A stretch of 24,444 nt of DNA from Chara braunii (lineage: Eukaryota; Streptophyta; Charophyceae; Charales; Characeae). Location of the stretch: NCBI GenBank assembly GCA_003427395.1, contig BFEA01000357.1:1554274-1578717 (forward strand). The letters run 5' to 3'. Of this stretch, positions 1 through 10,138 are shown in pieces. The first letter of the stretch is position 1, and every line of letters starts with the position of its first letter. A model generated the notes under the pieces. That model did no database searches and had not been told where the DNA came from. It saw only the letters and a program-made list of their open reading frames with translations. Position numbers and translations under genes: made by a program.

Positions 1-1300
1 CTACTCAACGACAAACACAAAAAGCAAAGACCAATCGAAAACCAAAAAAATGGAGCCGTAAAAACGTGGTAAATAGCACACGCAAACATCCCCGCCAAAA
101 CACTACCCCTAAATAAAAGAGGAACCCTTACACACCCCAATATCCTTTAAAAAAAAGAAAACACGCTTACCCACCCTACAGACCCATGACCCGCCAAGCA
201 CACGTAGCATGCCCCCCCCCAACCCCCCCCCACCCCCCCTGAAGAATCAAGGTCAGCCCTACAGCCTGAACCTCCTACATAGAGCCCAAGTCCCCTCGCC
301 CCGGCAACCCGAAAACTACCTATTTTAGATCACTAGACACACACACACACACACACACACGCATACACATATATACATACCTACAAACAAAAATACATAT
401 ATACACATATTCAACACACATACACAGACCCACAAGCAGAACTAACACACACACACATGCGCACACACATACACACACATGCACACATACCTACGAGATT
501 CAAAGACACACAAGCATACACAAAAAAAAAAACTCAGCAAGTGAACCCATAATCACAAAAGAAATGCACACAGACTCAAGAAACTAAAAAACAGTAGACC
601 CCTGACAAATATACTAATTAGAAAAAACACACGCACACGCACATCCCACGGAAACCCGCGCATAAACGCCGACCCCCCCAATAGAACATTAAGAATCACC
701 AAAAACAAAAAAGAAAAAAACCTAAAAAGAGAGAACCCCCCTATAAAACCATATTGAGGCCTAAAGCAACTAATGCAACAAGAACAACTGACCAAAAAAC
801 GTCCACAGTAAACTACACCGAGACTGAACCTGAGAACGTGAACCAAGTAGCCCCCTCAAAAAGAAAATAGTAAAAGACAAAGCCACAAAAATGACAACTA
901 ACCCACAAAAAAACAAAGCACAAGAACGAGCTGACACTAACGCAAGACAGAAACCATGCAAGCACTGCCATAACCAGAAAAAAAAAAAAAAAAACTCTTT
1001 CAACCCTTTTTAATTAATTAAAAAAAAAACACAGCCACTACGGAAAAACCAAAAAAGTCCCCTCGCCAAGCCACAACACACAGAAGGTCTGCTACACCCT
1101 GCAAAAAAGAGTTCATGTAAGCCTCCCCCCAGAACAACAGGAATACATAGCTAGAGACGAGCACTACCCCCACTATAATAAATCATAAACCTCCATACCC
1201 ACATGGCCAAATATGGCGCCTATCACACCACACAAGCAACCAATAGCACACAAAAAAACAAACCAAAAAAAAATACAGCTCTCTAAAAGGTGGAAAAGTA
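1..1300. other. A+C-rich strand-asymmetric low-complexity block
   Basis: The plus strand is mostly A and C for about 1.3 kb, with both G and T scarce (a sampled 60-base row is about three quarters A+C). It contains a perfect (AC)n run at about 337-360, looser CA/CATA tracts around 360-490, C-runs at 212-239 and A-runs near 520, 980 and 1021. Minus-strand open frames here are rich in Phe, Leu, Ser, Cys and Val only because their codons are T/G-rich. I see no gene. The asymmetry fades between about 1300 and 1480. Confidence 0.75.
212..239. repeat. C-tract cluster (G-quadruplex/i-motif potential)
   Basis: Three long C-runs are separated by AA and A. The minus strand is therefore G-run DNA that can satisfy a four-run quadruplex pattern by splitting its long runs. 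This is a sequence property only. Confidence 0.5.
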
Positions 1301-1939
1301 ATGCAACTACAGGAAAAACGTGTAGCCGCCGCACACAGCGCACACTACTCCCCAACAACTAGCCGTACATCGATGCAGCATATACCAACCGCATATATAC
1401 ACAAGAGAACACCTAGTTCCTCCTCACTCGAACGACATACCTATGCCTTGACAAGCTCTCACGGAACCGACATGCTCACAGACATCAATAGCTCAGTCTG
1501 GAGATATCAGACCGTGCCAAGTACTGTAACGCTAGCGCAAGCTCCTTCATTCCGTTGCATATGCCGCTGCTGCCAAGCAAGGCAAGCCTCGGACACACAA
1601 CATGACCAAGGTGCAACCTTGGCTTTTGCATCACGTAGAACGACTTCGGCTGCAGTGTATCCGAGCTCCGCAATCCTCCAACGATGTCCGCCATGGCCTC
1701 TGCAACAGACGGACAAGTCACGGACGCAGAAATCAGACCGCACGTGGTAATGATCGCCCACCTACCCTCAACTCCCCATCCCAAACCTTTCATACCTGCT
1801 GACACCCTCTCCTACATCCACCGTGACCCCTTTTTAAAATATGCCCCACTCCTAAAAATAGCCTTCCACCTTTGTCTACGCACGCCCACCCTCCCCTCGG
1901 CTCACTATCCACTCTCTCCTACCAAAACGCTATACGGGT

Positions 1940-2150
1940 CGCCCCCACTCCTCGGGTAATTGGTCCAGAAAGATGTAGAAGGCCACCCAGACCTACAGCG
2001 GACCTCCACTTCCTCTCACACCCTCAACCCTCCATACACATACCGTCCACTTCTTCCTAAGAGCTACGAGAGTCCCCCCTACTCCACTGGTGATCGGACC
2101 AGTCGATGTAGAAGGCCACCTAAAGGTCGTAGCCCATCATACCCTCTAAT
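1940..2150 (+). repeat. Imperfect 133-bp tandem duplication
   Basis: The block around GATGTAGAAGGCCACC occurs at 1972 and again at 2105. Flanking similarity includes an upstream ACTCC...GGT..T.GG..CCAG pattern and a downstream run ending in ACCCTC. The DNA from 1300 to 2250 otherwise has overlapping open frames on both strands with no recognisable domain, and I call no gene there. Confidence 0.5.
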
Positions 2151-2250
2151 GAGCCGTTTGGCACAAACGACGAAAAACGCTTCAGGGATGCGCCACCCTC
2201 CTTCCTCGATCAGGAGATCGGTCCTATCGAAGAAGGTTCTCTTACTTCTA

Positions 2251-2292
2251 CCTCTCTCTCTCTCTCTCTCTCTCTCTCCCCCCCCCTCCCCC
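2251..2292 (+). repeat. (CT)n microsatellite followed by C-run
   Basis: An uninterrupted CT dinucleotide run of about 28 bases passes directly into a C-run and further C/T-rich sequence. From 2300 to 2510 the sequence is balanced and I see no feature. Confidence 0.85.
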
Positions 2293-2520
2293 CTCCACTC
2301 CTCTACCACTCCCCGTCTTTCCTATCTCCACGTATGCTGGGTGGTAAAAGGCATGGTGAACATATGAGAAGGCAAGCTATGGCAGCAGGTGTACGAAGGT
2401 GACCCAAGCGATACTCTAGCAAGATGCTGTGCTTGTTTGTGACCATGAGTGATATGCTTTTCAATACTGTTCCTGGCTAGGCCAGGTTGTGCAATTGCTT
2501 TGCAATTCGTTTTATAAAAC

Positions 2521-2562
2521 ACACACACACGATCGCGGCCTTTTTTTTTCATTTATTTATTT

Positions 2563-2611
<49 letters not shown>

Positions 2612-2666
2612 GTGAGTGAGTGATTGATTGATTGATTGTTAGTGGGGCGGTCGCCTCCCACCCGCG

Positions 2667-2714
<48 letters not shown>

Positions 2715-2755
2715 TACACACACACACACACACACGATAGCGGCCTTATTTATTT

Positions 2756-2793
<38 letters not shown>

Positions 2794-2972
2794 AGTGGGG
2801 GGGTCGCCTCCCCCCCGCAAACACACACACACACACATGATCGCGACTTTTTTTTTTTTTTTTTTTTATTATTATTATTATTATTGATTGATTGATTGAT
2901 TGTTAGTGGGGGGTCGCCTCCCTCCGCGAATACACACACACACACACACGCACAAACACACACACACACAAA
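2521..2972 (+). repeat. Higher-order repeat of compound microsatellites (3 units)
   Basis: The same order recurs three times: a (CA)n run, a GATCGCGGCC-type block (2531, 2736 as GATAGCGGCC, 2839 as GATCGCGAC), a T-rich run, (ATTT)n or (ATT)n, (GATT)n, then a GC-rich block beginning GTTAGTGGGG and ending CCGCGAA or CCGCAA (2638-2668, 2791-2820, 2902-2930), then (CA)n again. The short GC-rich islands are better conserved than the microsatellite lengths. The first unit carries a GAGT interruption inside its GATT run near 2611. Confidence 0.85.
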
Positions 2973-3094
2973 CCAAAAAAAAAGTGACAATGTATATTTC
3001 CATGTTCTAGCAGTAGATTCATTCAATTTTACTTTTTTTTTCTCTCTTTTTTTCACCACAAAATTTTTTCTTATTTTTTTTTTAAAGTATTAAC

Positions 3095-3270
3095 GTGCCC
3101 TCGAGATCGCCCCTACCATCCCTGGGGGTCAACCCCCCCCCTCCCCCCCACACCGGGCCCTGGCACGTTCGGACGGAGACCGTCCGTACGCCCTTACGGT
3201 TGTCCGTCCGTCCGTCCGTACTTAGGGTCGTACGAAGACCCCCTGTACGACGTACGGGGGACGACACTGG
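3095..3270. repeat. GC-rich block with CGTACG/GTCC repeats
   Basis: C-runs at about 3127-3148 are followed by repeated CCGTCCGTACG/CGTACGG palindromic words and a short (GTCC)4 run near 3209-3225. A 92-residue plus frame and a 61-residue minus frame overlap here. Both are low-complexity (Pro/Arg/Val or Arg/Thr) and are judged chance. Confidence 0.55.
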
Positions 3271-3468
3271 CGTTCATATAGAGCTCACCCTTGCCCTGTT
3301 CTCCATCCAAAATGTACTTGAAGCACAACAAAACTTCAACCAATTGTTGCGTGCTCAACAATGTGTGCCGTAAATAGGCTCCGTAACAATGTTGGCTTCA
3401 CTGGTCGGAGCAGCACGACCTCCTATTGCTCAATCAACAATACGCCCAATTCATGAAAATAGGTAACT

Positions 3469-3852
3469 TTACAGACTCCTTAAAATCTGCAATTTTTTCT
3501 GGTAAGCAGCGGTAGCACCGCCCTGATTGATCGCAAAGTCTAAGCATGAGTCTCAACACCCTGGTAGCAACATCCTGATGCAAGAACCAGCTGGCACCGA
3601 GCGAGCTGCAGCATCCGTCGAACGGAAAGTGACACCAATTTTCTTCACATTAGCAACCACACTCAGATGCTCAATCAATAGTTGTACTCATAATTTCAGA
3701 AACACTGCAGCAGTATTGGTAGAGAACACAAGGGCAACAAATCTTGGAACATGTTGTGCCACAAATTGCAAGTTGAAGGATCTCTCAGCCTGTCCTTCCT
3801 CGTTCAAACCAACCATTCGACCAACTAGGAAAGACCATGTACCACCACTCAT
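3469..3852 (-). pseudogene. Possible decayed coding segment of unknown family
   Basis: From the ATG at 3852 the minus frame reads 54 residues of ordinary-looking protein (start MSGGTWSFLVGRMVGLNEE) to a TGA at 3690-3688. It resumes in the same frame for 44 residues to a second TGA at 3555-3553, then 27 residues to TAA at 3471-3469. All three pieces stay in one frame. Their composition looks protein-like (mixed hydrophobic and charged, for example FAINQGGATAAYQ), unlike the low-complexity frames elsewhere. Both TGAs could derive from CGA by CpG deamination. I do not recognise the family. A competing plus-strand frame (3527-3910, starting at TTG) is open but Cys/Thr/Ser-rich, as expected of the antisense of a coding frame. 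It could instead be chance. Confidence 0.3.
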
Positions 3853-3910
3853 AGAAACAAGAAAGCGCTCTCAATCTATCAGCCTGTGCTATATCTGGCC
3901 TCGTGAATAA

Positions 3911-4766
3911 ACGATCTGGCCCCACCACGCATCAACAAGGTAAGAGCATCCTCTCTCATTCTCCTTGCTCTCTCTTTGATGTGCGCAGATACCTGCGTTG
4001 TCGTAGCCCCCCCCCCACTTGCACAAAGTCACGAGGTGAGTCATTCCCTTCCTCTTCCTCTTGGCCGCCTTCTCTCTCGCCAACTCCCCCTAAAGGTACC
4101 TGGTCGCGATACCGGCAGGATGCACGGAGGAGTTTACCCCTGATCTCTCTCTTCCCGATTTCTCATCTGCCCCCTATCTACCCCCTAGTACTATTTTGTT
4201 ATTTGATGCCCCTACTCGGAACAAAGTCAACTACTGAAATAACGAAGAGAAGTTGAGTACTACTACTGCGACTATGATGATTATGCCCTCCCAGAAACAC
4301 TAATAATGACTTCCCTTGGATCCGCTCATAGAAGTCAAGCAGTTGTGGGAAAAACTCGATTGGCAGGCGAAAGCATGGTGCGGTCACGCAGATGAATCGA
4401 GCGAGGCCTCAAAGAGGTTTCGAGTATGATCAAGAATCGGCATGATCGCCAGAATTGCAACGACCAACAGGGTAGAAACAATCACCACGAAGAAGAAACT
4501 GTAGCTGGCAAGGCTTTACCCGCTACTCACCCGGTATGCAAAAATGAGAACGACCCTTTCAATCACACGTAGCCAGACACGTTCCCAGGTAGCCTCGACC
4601 CTTAGCCGTGAGAAAAATAAATAAAAAACAATCGGGATCGGGATGGCAGCACCGAGTCAGCACAACAACGTCAAACGTTCAGTAAATGACGAAAGTACAG
4701 CCTCTTCAAACGGGTCTCGCTGGAGAGGAGCACGGTTGTCCTGAACTCGTGCACGTGCATAGTGAG
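3911..4766. other. No confident feature
   Basis: The sequence is balanced and has several donor-like and acceptor-like words (for example CAAGGTAAGAG near 3937 and GTGCGCAG near 3981). These hint at spliced transcripts, but I cannot link them to an exon model. Open frames on both strands are short and of skewed composition. Confidence 0.3.
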
Positions 4767-4767
4767 C

Positions 4768-4768
4768 A

Positions 4769-4826
<58 letters not shown>
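4768..4826 (+). repeat. (CT)n microsatellite
   Basis: A nearly pure CT run with one TTT interruption near 4786. It creates artificial SLSLSL and ERERER frames on the two strands. From 4827 to 5380 the open frames on both strands overlap heavily and no family is recognised. Confidence 0.9.
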
Positions 4827-4829
<3 letters not shown>

Positions 4830-5382
4830 GTATCAATTTTCTTCCTGTCTTGGCCGACTGCTTTAGAGAGACTATGCATCTGATGATATGTGCGCTTCTG
4901 ATAGAGGCCCCACGAAAGGAGAGTGGGGACAATGACCAGTATGGGTCGGGCGATTTCGGAGGTGAAATCGAAAGCGGCCATGATACAGTGCAAAAAGACA
5001 GGCTCGGTAGACAAGATGGGCAAGCTGCAATCGCTCCCCCACTTCTTATTGAGCGTGCACTATGTGATGGGTTGTTCCGCCCCTACATTAGTGATTGTCT
5101 TTCCTTGTGCACTTCGTTACGTCCACCGACTAATTGCCATTCCAATCAATCCTCGCGCACAACGACAAGCCACTTACAACATCTGTTAATCTTTGATCTG
5201 GATCAGCGATTACGATGAAGATGATAGGGGCGAACCAGAGAAATGAAGACATGCGAACAACCGGACAATGACTATATCCATCGATCCTGCTCAAAGGCAG
5301 GGAATAAAATGAAAAAGAAAGCGACACAAAATCAACTTCACGGAAGGTCCCCGTGGATGTGGGTGGCATTAGCACGTGCGCA

Positions 5383-5501
5383 AAGTGTCCTTTCATTTGA
5401 GGGAAAAGTGGATAGGACTGACCGATGATGGTCATGCACATGTCTGCGAAACTGCGAAACAAACATGAGAGTTCAAAACAAATGTGCGTGAAAGGACACT
5501 T
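5383..5501. repeat. 13-bp inverted repeat pair
   Basis: AAGTGTCCTTTCA at 5383-5395 has its exact reverse complement at 5489-5501, 93 bases apart. It lies just outside the AT-rich segment that begins at about 5532. It may be unrelated to that element. Confidence 0.4.
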
Positions 5502-5531
5502 CGACTCTTTTCATCACAAACATATGATTCA

Positions 5532-6459
5532 TGAAAACCTAACAAAAAAAATTGTTAGGTTTGCACGAAAATTTTTAAAGATTTTTATAGTAAATTTTTT
5601 AGGCCTCCTACATTAACAAAATTATACATGAAGTAAATTAACAGCAAAAAAAAATAAAAATATATTTTTTCATAACCACTGGAAGTAGTGAGGAGAGAAG
5701 CAAGTGTTTTAACCAAAAATCACTACCGTGGAAAACACCGTTTGTTAAGGAACTGAAATATCCCAATTTGTTTTTTATCTTAAAAAACCATATTTATAGT
5801 TCTATAAGGTATGGAGCATGACAAACCTATTCGGGGGGTTGCCAAACATGCACGCATGTTCTCTCATATATGGACGAATACATTATTTTTTTTGTTTTTT
5901 ATTAAAATATGTTTCCATTTTTTAATTTAAAATCGTGGTTGGCTGAAAATTTGAAGATGTCTCCCAAACAAAAGTTGTTTGAATTTTTTTTTTACATAAC
6001 ATATATTTTTTGACAATGATTTTACACTTAGCTCAAAAATAGAGTTATATTAATTTATATTATTTTATAGTTCTATAAACCAGTTTTCGCAGAGCTTGGT
6101 TTTCATCAAACTGCTGAAAACGACTTATAGTTTTATAAATGAGTATTCACTAAACTGTTTTTTTTAACATCTTTTGAGTTCGCCGTGCAGTCCTTAAACA
6201 TTGTCTTGTTTGAGCTATGTTTTTTGCTAATCTACTGAGAATGACTTATAGTCTTATAACATGGACTTTGTTGGAAATTATTTTCTTGCACATTTTGAGA
6301 ATCACTAGACTTTTTGCCCATTTTTTCTCTTTTTTCTCAGGAAACAGTTCAAAAGGCTCTCTTTTATCTGTCAAAAATAAATGTTTGACTTTTACTTTTT
6401 CATTTTATAAAAAATATTTTATAAAAAATGTTAGGTTTTGTGGTTTTGTTAGGTTTTCA
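5532..6459. mobile_element. AT-rich element with 16-bp terminal inverted repeats (non-autonomous DNA transposon?)
   Basis: TGAAAACCTAACAAAA at 5532-5547 is matched by its exact reverse complement at 6444-6459. The base composition shifts sharply to AT-rich inside. The left end also holds a local palindrome (AAACCTAACAA at 5535-5545, TTGTTAGGTTT at 5552-5562), and the right end repeats TGTTAGGTTTTG at 6429-6440. There is no coding capacity for a transposase. I could not find a convincing target-site duplication, so the ends and the class are uncertain. It could be a MITE or a deletion derivative. Confidence 0.45.
6065..6262 (+). repeat. Internal tandem repeats with TTATAG..TATAA words
   Basis: TTATAG followed by a three-base spacer and TATAA occurs at 6065, 6125 and 6246, with a fourth related copy near 5795. 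The 121-bp spacing is supported by flanking similarity (GAGCT..GTTTT...CTGA.AA.GACTTATAG). These lie inside the AT-rich element. Confidence 0.5.
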
Positions 6460-6614
6460 CGAGTTCAATGTTCACAACGTGATGTATTCGGGTTGCCTAC
6501 ATCCATAGAAACACCACGATCATGAACAAAGGAAGACAACGCAATAACAAAGACAAGATTCGCCGTTCACTTATAGTTTGATCATCGAGTGCAAAGAACA
6601 AAAAAACGAACGAA

Positions 6615-7009
6615 GCTAGGAGAAAAACTAGGAAAAAATGGTGAACACGAATAAGACGAACGAAAATGTTGAACGAAAAAAAACAAACGAAAAAGACAAA
6701 TGAACGAACCGATAAGACGAACGAAAAACGTAAACAAAGAAGACGAATGAAAAATACGAAAAAAATTGCAAAGAAGAAAACCGCTCTCGAAGCGCGGACT
6801 AAAACAGGCGAATCCTGTTTTACTTCACGCTTCAATCGTGTTCTTCTTCTTCGCAGATCATTTCGTTTTTTTCATTCGTCTTCTTTGTTGAACTTTTACG
6901 CTGGTCTTATCGATTCGCTCGTTCGTCTTTTTCATTCATCTTTCTTTCCCTTAACATTTTCGTTCGTCTTGTTAGTGTTAGCACATCTTTTCCTAGTTTT
7001 TCTCCTAGC
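6615..7009. mobile_element. Foldback element with long inverted repeats and nested hairpins
   Basis: The left arm (about 6615-6789) and right arm (about 6833-7009) are reverse complements over about 175 bases with mismatches. The outer ends GCTAGGAGA (6615-6623) and TCTCCTAGC (7001-7009) match exactly. Both arms are built of short GACGAACGAAAA-like subrepeats. In the middle, GAAGCG (6789-6794) pairs with CGCTTC (6828-6833), and AAAACAGG (6801-6808) pairs with CCTGTTTT (6814-6821). Looser arm-like similarity extends outward to about 7150 on the right. Subrepeat-built arms are typical of foldback transposons. No transposase is present. The 183-residue plus frame across it is an artefact. Confidence 0.6.
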
Positions 7010-7252
7010 TCCATTTGTCTTTTCCTTCTCTGCGGACCTTTCCCGTATTTTTCACTCGTATTCTTCTTCCATCTTCGTCTTCGTCGGTTGTATGTTCCAT
7101 TCGTTCGTTCGTTTTTTGTGTGCGTCTATTTCATTCGTCTTCTGTCATCGAACTGTGTCGTTCCTCTTCTTCTTGTTCAAAGATCAACTCCTGCGATTGG
7201 TTCGACAAAAATATTAAAACACGATGCAAACAAGCTACAAACGGAAGATAAA

Positions 7253-7450
7253 ACTCGCTTTCATCACACGTCCCGGTTCGTTGGCGACCACTCGTCCCGA
7301 TCACACGCCTCGATCACACGCCCCAATCACACGTCCGACAAACGAAAGAAAAAACTCGCTTCCTTCACACGTCCCGGTTCGTTGGCGACCACTCGCCCCG
7401 ATTACATGCCCCACTCACATGTCCCGACAACTCGTCCTCAACATCTGTGG
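7253..7450 (+). repeat. 101-bp tandem duplication
   Basis: ACTCGCTT...CACACGTCCCGGTTCG TTGGCGACCACTCG begins at 7253 and again at 7354. The remainder is built of shorter ATCACACG-type words. Confidence 0.7.
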
Positions 7451-7511
7451 GCACGTTGATGGATGCGGGATGAAGAGCGCCTCTAGGAGAATGCAGAATG
7501 ACAAGTCCTTT

Positions 7512-7517
<6 letters not shown>

Positions 7518-7570
<53 letters not shown>

Positions 7571-7587
7571 GCGGCAAGAGAGAGAGA

Positions 7588-7628
<41 letters not shown>

Positions 7629-7634
7629 GAGAGC

Positions 7635-7684
<50 letters not shown>
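7518..7684 (+). repeat. (GA)n microsatellite with interruptions
   Basis: About 167 bases of GA dinucleotides with scattered AAAG, GGCGGCAA and GAGC interruptions. It gives spurious RERERE and SLSLSL open frames. Confidence 0.95.
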
Positions 7685-7687
<3 letters not shown>

Positions 7688-7794
7688 TACCTTTTTCGTC
7701 ATTCGATTAGAAGCATTGCGGGATGACGACGTGGATGCTGATCGCGACGTACAATATGACGGTGCAGATCACGACATACAAAACGATGGCGCTG

Positions 7795-7935
7795 GACATG
7801 GGGACGCGGGAGATGGCAAAGCGGGAGATGGCGACGTGGGAGATGGCGACGCGAGGATATGGCGACGTGAGGGATATGGCGAAGGCAAGGAGGATATGGA
7901 TACTTAAATGTTTAGGGACGTGATGGCTATGGCGA
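7795..7935 (+). repeat. 15-bp minisatellite (GGGAGATGGCGACGY)
   Basis: Copies start at 7808, 7823 and 7838 and then degrade through GGATATGGCGACGTG variants to about 7935. Because 15 is a multiple of 3, the plus frame reads as a Gly-Asp-Gly-rich peptide repeat, which I do not take as a gene. Confidence 0.7.
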
Positions 7936-8074
7936 TGGCAAGGGCGGATGGTACGAAAGCGAGAGTTCAGTTGTCCGTTGTACGGGTTGGCGACACCTGC
8001 AATTGCCTGCGGCTACAGCGCTATGGCGTAGATTTGCCGAATGGTGGTGGCGGGATTTGAAAGGCGGATGCATC

Positions 8075-8300
8075 CGTGTGGGCCCCGAAAACAAAAGTTG
8101 GGCGGAAATGTTTCCGCCAACCAGTGTATCCCAGCCGTCGATTGAGCGTGATCGGGCGGTTGGAACTGACCAGTCCTCTCGAAATCACGGCCCGCCCTCC
8201 CGTAACGGTTACGAAAAGGGTGACTTCGAGATCGGACGGTCCGCGAAAAAAAAGGGCCCGCCTGGCACGCCGCACTGTGACACGGCCCCCGACACGACTC
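8075..8300. promoter_or_regulatory. GC-rich promoter-like DNA with GGGCCC motifs
   Basis: GTGGGCCCC (about 8078-8086) and AAAGGGCCCG (about 8250-8259) match the TGGGCC-type site II elements common in plant promoters. Phrases such as GATCGGGCGGTTGG and GATCGGACGGTC also occur here. A further GGGGGCCC lies near 8533, and a strong donor-like CAG/GTGAGT near 8631-8638. A transcript start upstream of an 8.5-8.63 kb leader exon is possible but not demonstrated. Open frames on both strands (8003-8530) show no domain. Confidence 0.25.
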
Positions 8301-8837
8301 TCCTTCGGGACCGCCCGTGGTCAGCACAAGGGCCCTCCCCCCCTTTCGGCAACCACTGTGCCACTGGACCACATCAATCCAACCCGCGTGGCTATCAACC
8401 ACAGTCGTTGGTGTCATTCGTTCCGTGTGCTGCCACAGCGACGCGTCCACCATCGCCAAAAGGCGCCCGCCATCATATCGCCGGGCACAACAGCTTTGAG
8501 GCCGTTGTTCTTTCATGCACTCGTCGATAGTGGGGGGCCCTTCCGTAAACAGCGTATGATGTGCGACTTTGCGTGTGAACTCGCTCGTGCTTGGCTCTTC
8601 TTGCGTGTGCTTGAGGTGTTTATTGAATCGCAGGTGAGTAACAGACCTACGCCATCTACTAGGCCCCTTAACTCTTCCAAGGCCCTACGTCTTCTCATTG
8701 CCCATCCACATCTTCTTCTACCCAAATTTCCATTTCAACTTTCCCCACCTTCCTGAAGAGATCGGAATCCAGTCGCCCGTTCACATCTTCTTCTTCCCCA
8801 CGGCCGGCTCCGTCGAATTCCCCGTCATTTACATACG

Positions 8838-9205
8838 AAGTCAATCGGCACACGATCTTGACAACGCCAAAACCAATCGCCATGCAACGTAGTACACGCG
8901 TCAGATATGTTCGCTGCACGGGTCTGCTGATCAAAACCACAAAAGTCGCGAGCTATTGACATATGATGATGTCATCATCATGTTCATGACGTCTGCATAT
9001 GGCCCTAGCTTGCGGCGTTCGCAGTTAAGATCGCTAGACGTGCTTGACGAACACATCTGACGCGTGAACGACGTCGCATGACCATTGGTCTTCACGTCCT
9101 CAAGATCACATGCTGATCGACTTGCTGATCCCATCTACCTATCAACGGTCTTGACGTCTTTCGGATCTTGTGCCGATCGACTTGGTGATCCCGTATGCCT
9201 ATCAT
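8838..9205. repeat. Inverted plus tandem repeat family
   Basis: The left arm (about 8838-8912, containing CACGATCTTGAC and ACACGCGTCAGAT) is matched in reverse complement by about 9040-9127. A further copy in the same orientation as the right arm follows at about 9128-9205 with 60-bp spacing (GGTCTTCACGTC at 9087, GGTCTTGACGTC at 9147). The arms are diverged, with many substitutions. No coding role is evident. Confidence 0.6.
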
Positions 9206-10035
9206 CGGAACGCTGCACGCCGAACTCTCACAACACATGCAGCTTCCATCAATATTTTCAACGCGTCAAACTTCTTTTTTGCGAAGACCCACCGTGAACT
9301 GCCAAGATCCATCGCCCCGTATCTCACACACAGCTAGCACCGAGGAAGCCACCCGTCCCCGGACGCCACACACCTCACGCAAATCGACTTCATTTCACGA
9401 CGATCCATCGCTCACCTCCAAGATGAACGGAGCATTGACAAGTTCCATGGCGCACCCACAACATCCTCGGAGCACGACCATTCATGCAGCATCTCATCTC
9501 AAACGCCAAGATCGAGCGTCGTGCATCGTAACGTCCATACTCAATGTCCGCGCAGTGGACGCTTTGTAGATTAGATCGGAGAGTTGTAGGGATGTAACCT
9601 ATGGACTTCGACACAGGCGTTCGATACCGCCATCAATTCCTCCGCAACCACCACGAAGGCATATTGAGGGCACGCCATGCGTGATAGCCTGCGAAAGTGA
9701 CATGTCGAGCAACAAGGCACTGCTTGTACGACCCACCAGATCGCCACGATCGCGCATCTGCGAGAACGTCATAACCAAACCACAACTGCGAACTCACCCA
9801 TCAAACTAGTCTCCCCGAAACCCGGCGTACTTCTAGCCAGAGCAACGGTACATGACGTGGAGGCTACATCGTGAAGTCATTCGAATATGCGACACTCACG
9901 TGGACATGGTACGCGCAGACGACGGCGGGAACGTCGCTAAACTACAACCATAGGAAACCGTGTGTTCACTTCTGTGTTGAAGCAAGGCACTAATCAAATC
10001 ATAGAATGACCAGATCTCAATCCTCGACGACTACA
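9206..10035. other. No feature seen
   Basis: The sequence is balanced and of mixed composition, with no repeat structure that I can support. A 124-residue plus frame (9195-9569) and a shorter minus frame overlap and have no recognised domain. Confidence 0.4.
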
Positions 10036-10107
10036 TTTCGATTCGGATTAATCCGAGTCGTGTTTTTCAGACGTACTGAGGTGGGTGTGGGGGGCGAGTG
10101 CGGCAGC

Positions 10108-10138
10108 GGGTGGGTGGCAGGGTGGCGTGGGGAGGGGG
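10108..10138 (+). other. G-quadruplex motif
   Basis: Five G-runs of three or more (10108, 10112, 10120, 10129, 10134) are separated by 1 to 6 bases, satisfying the usual quadruplex pattern. It lies inside the first, G-rich unit of the palindrome array. Confidence 0.6.

Noticed and set aside
1301-1750. 149-residue plus frame and two minus frames over the same DNA
   Set aside because: Ser/Thr/Arg-rich with overlapping competitors and no domain. Coding on either strand cannot be supported.
2521-2972. CRISPR-like spacing of repeats
   Set aside because: The units are microsatellites of varying length in eukaryotic DNA. There are no unique spacers and no cas genes.
4706-4981. Minus frame starting MAAFDFTSEIARPILVIV at 4981
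   Set aside because: The first 50 residues look plausible (one hydrophobic stretch), but it runs into Arg-Glu repeats of the CT tract. There is no family match, and an equally long plus frame overlaps.
7224-7907. 227-residue plus-strand open frame
   Set aside because: About a quarter of it is Arg-Glu repeats from the GA tract, and the rest comes from a 101-bp duplication and a 15-bp minisatellite. It has no domain.
8003-8756. Overlapping frames of 160-226 residues on both strands
   Set aside because: GC-rich DNA with few stop codons. All frames are open to a similar extent and none looks protein-like.
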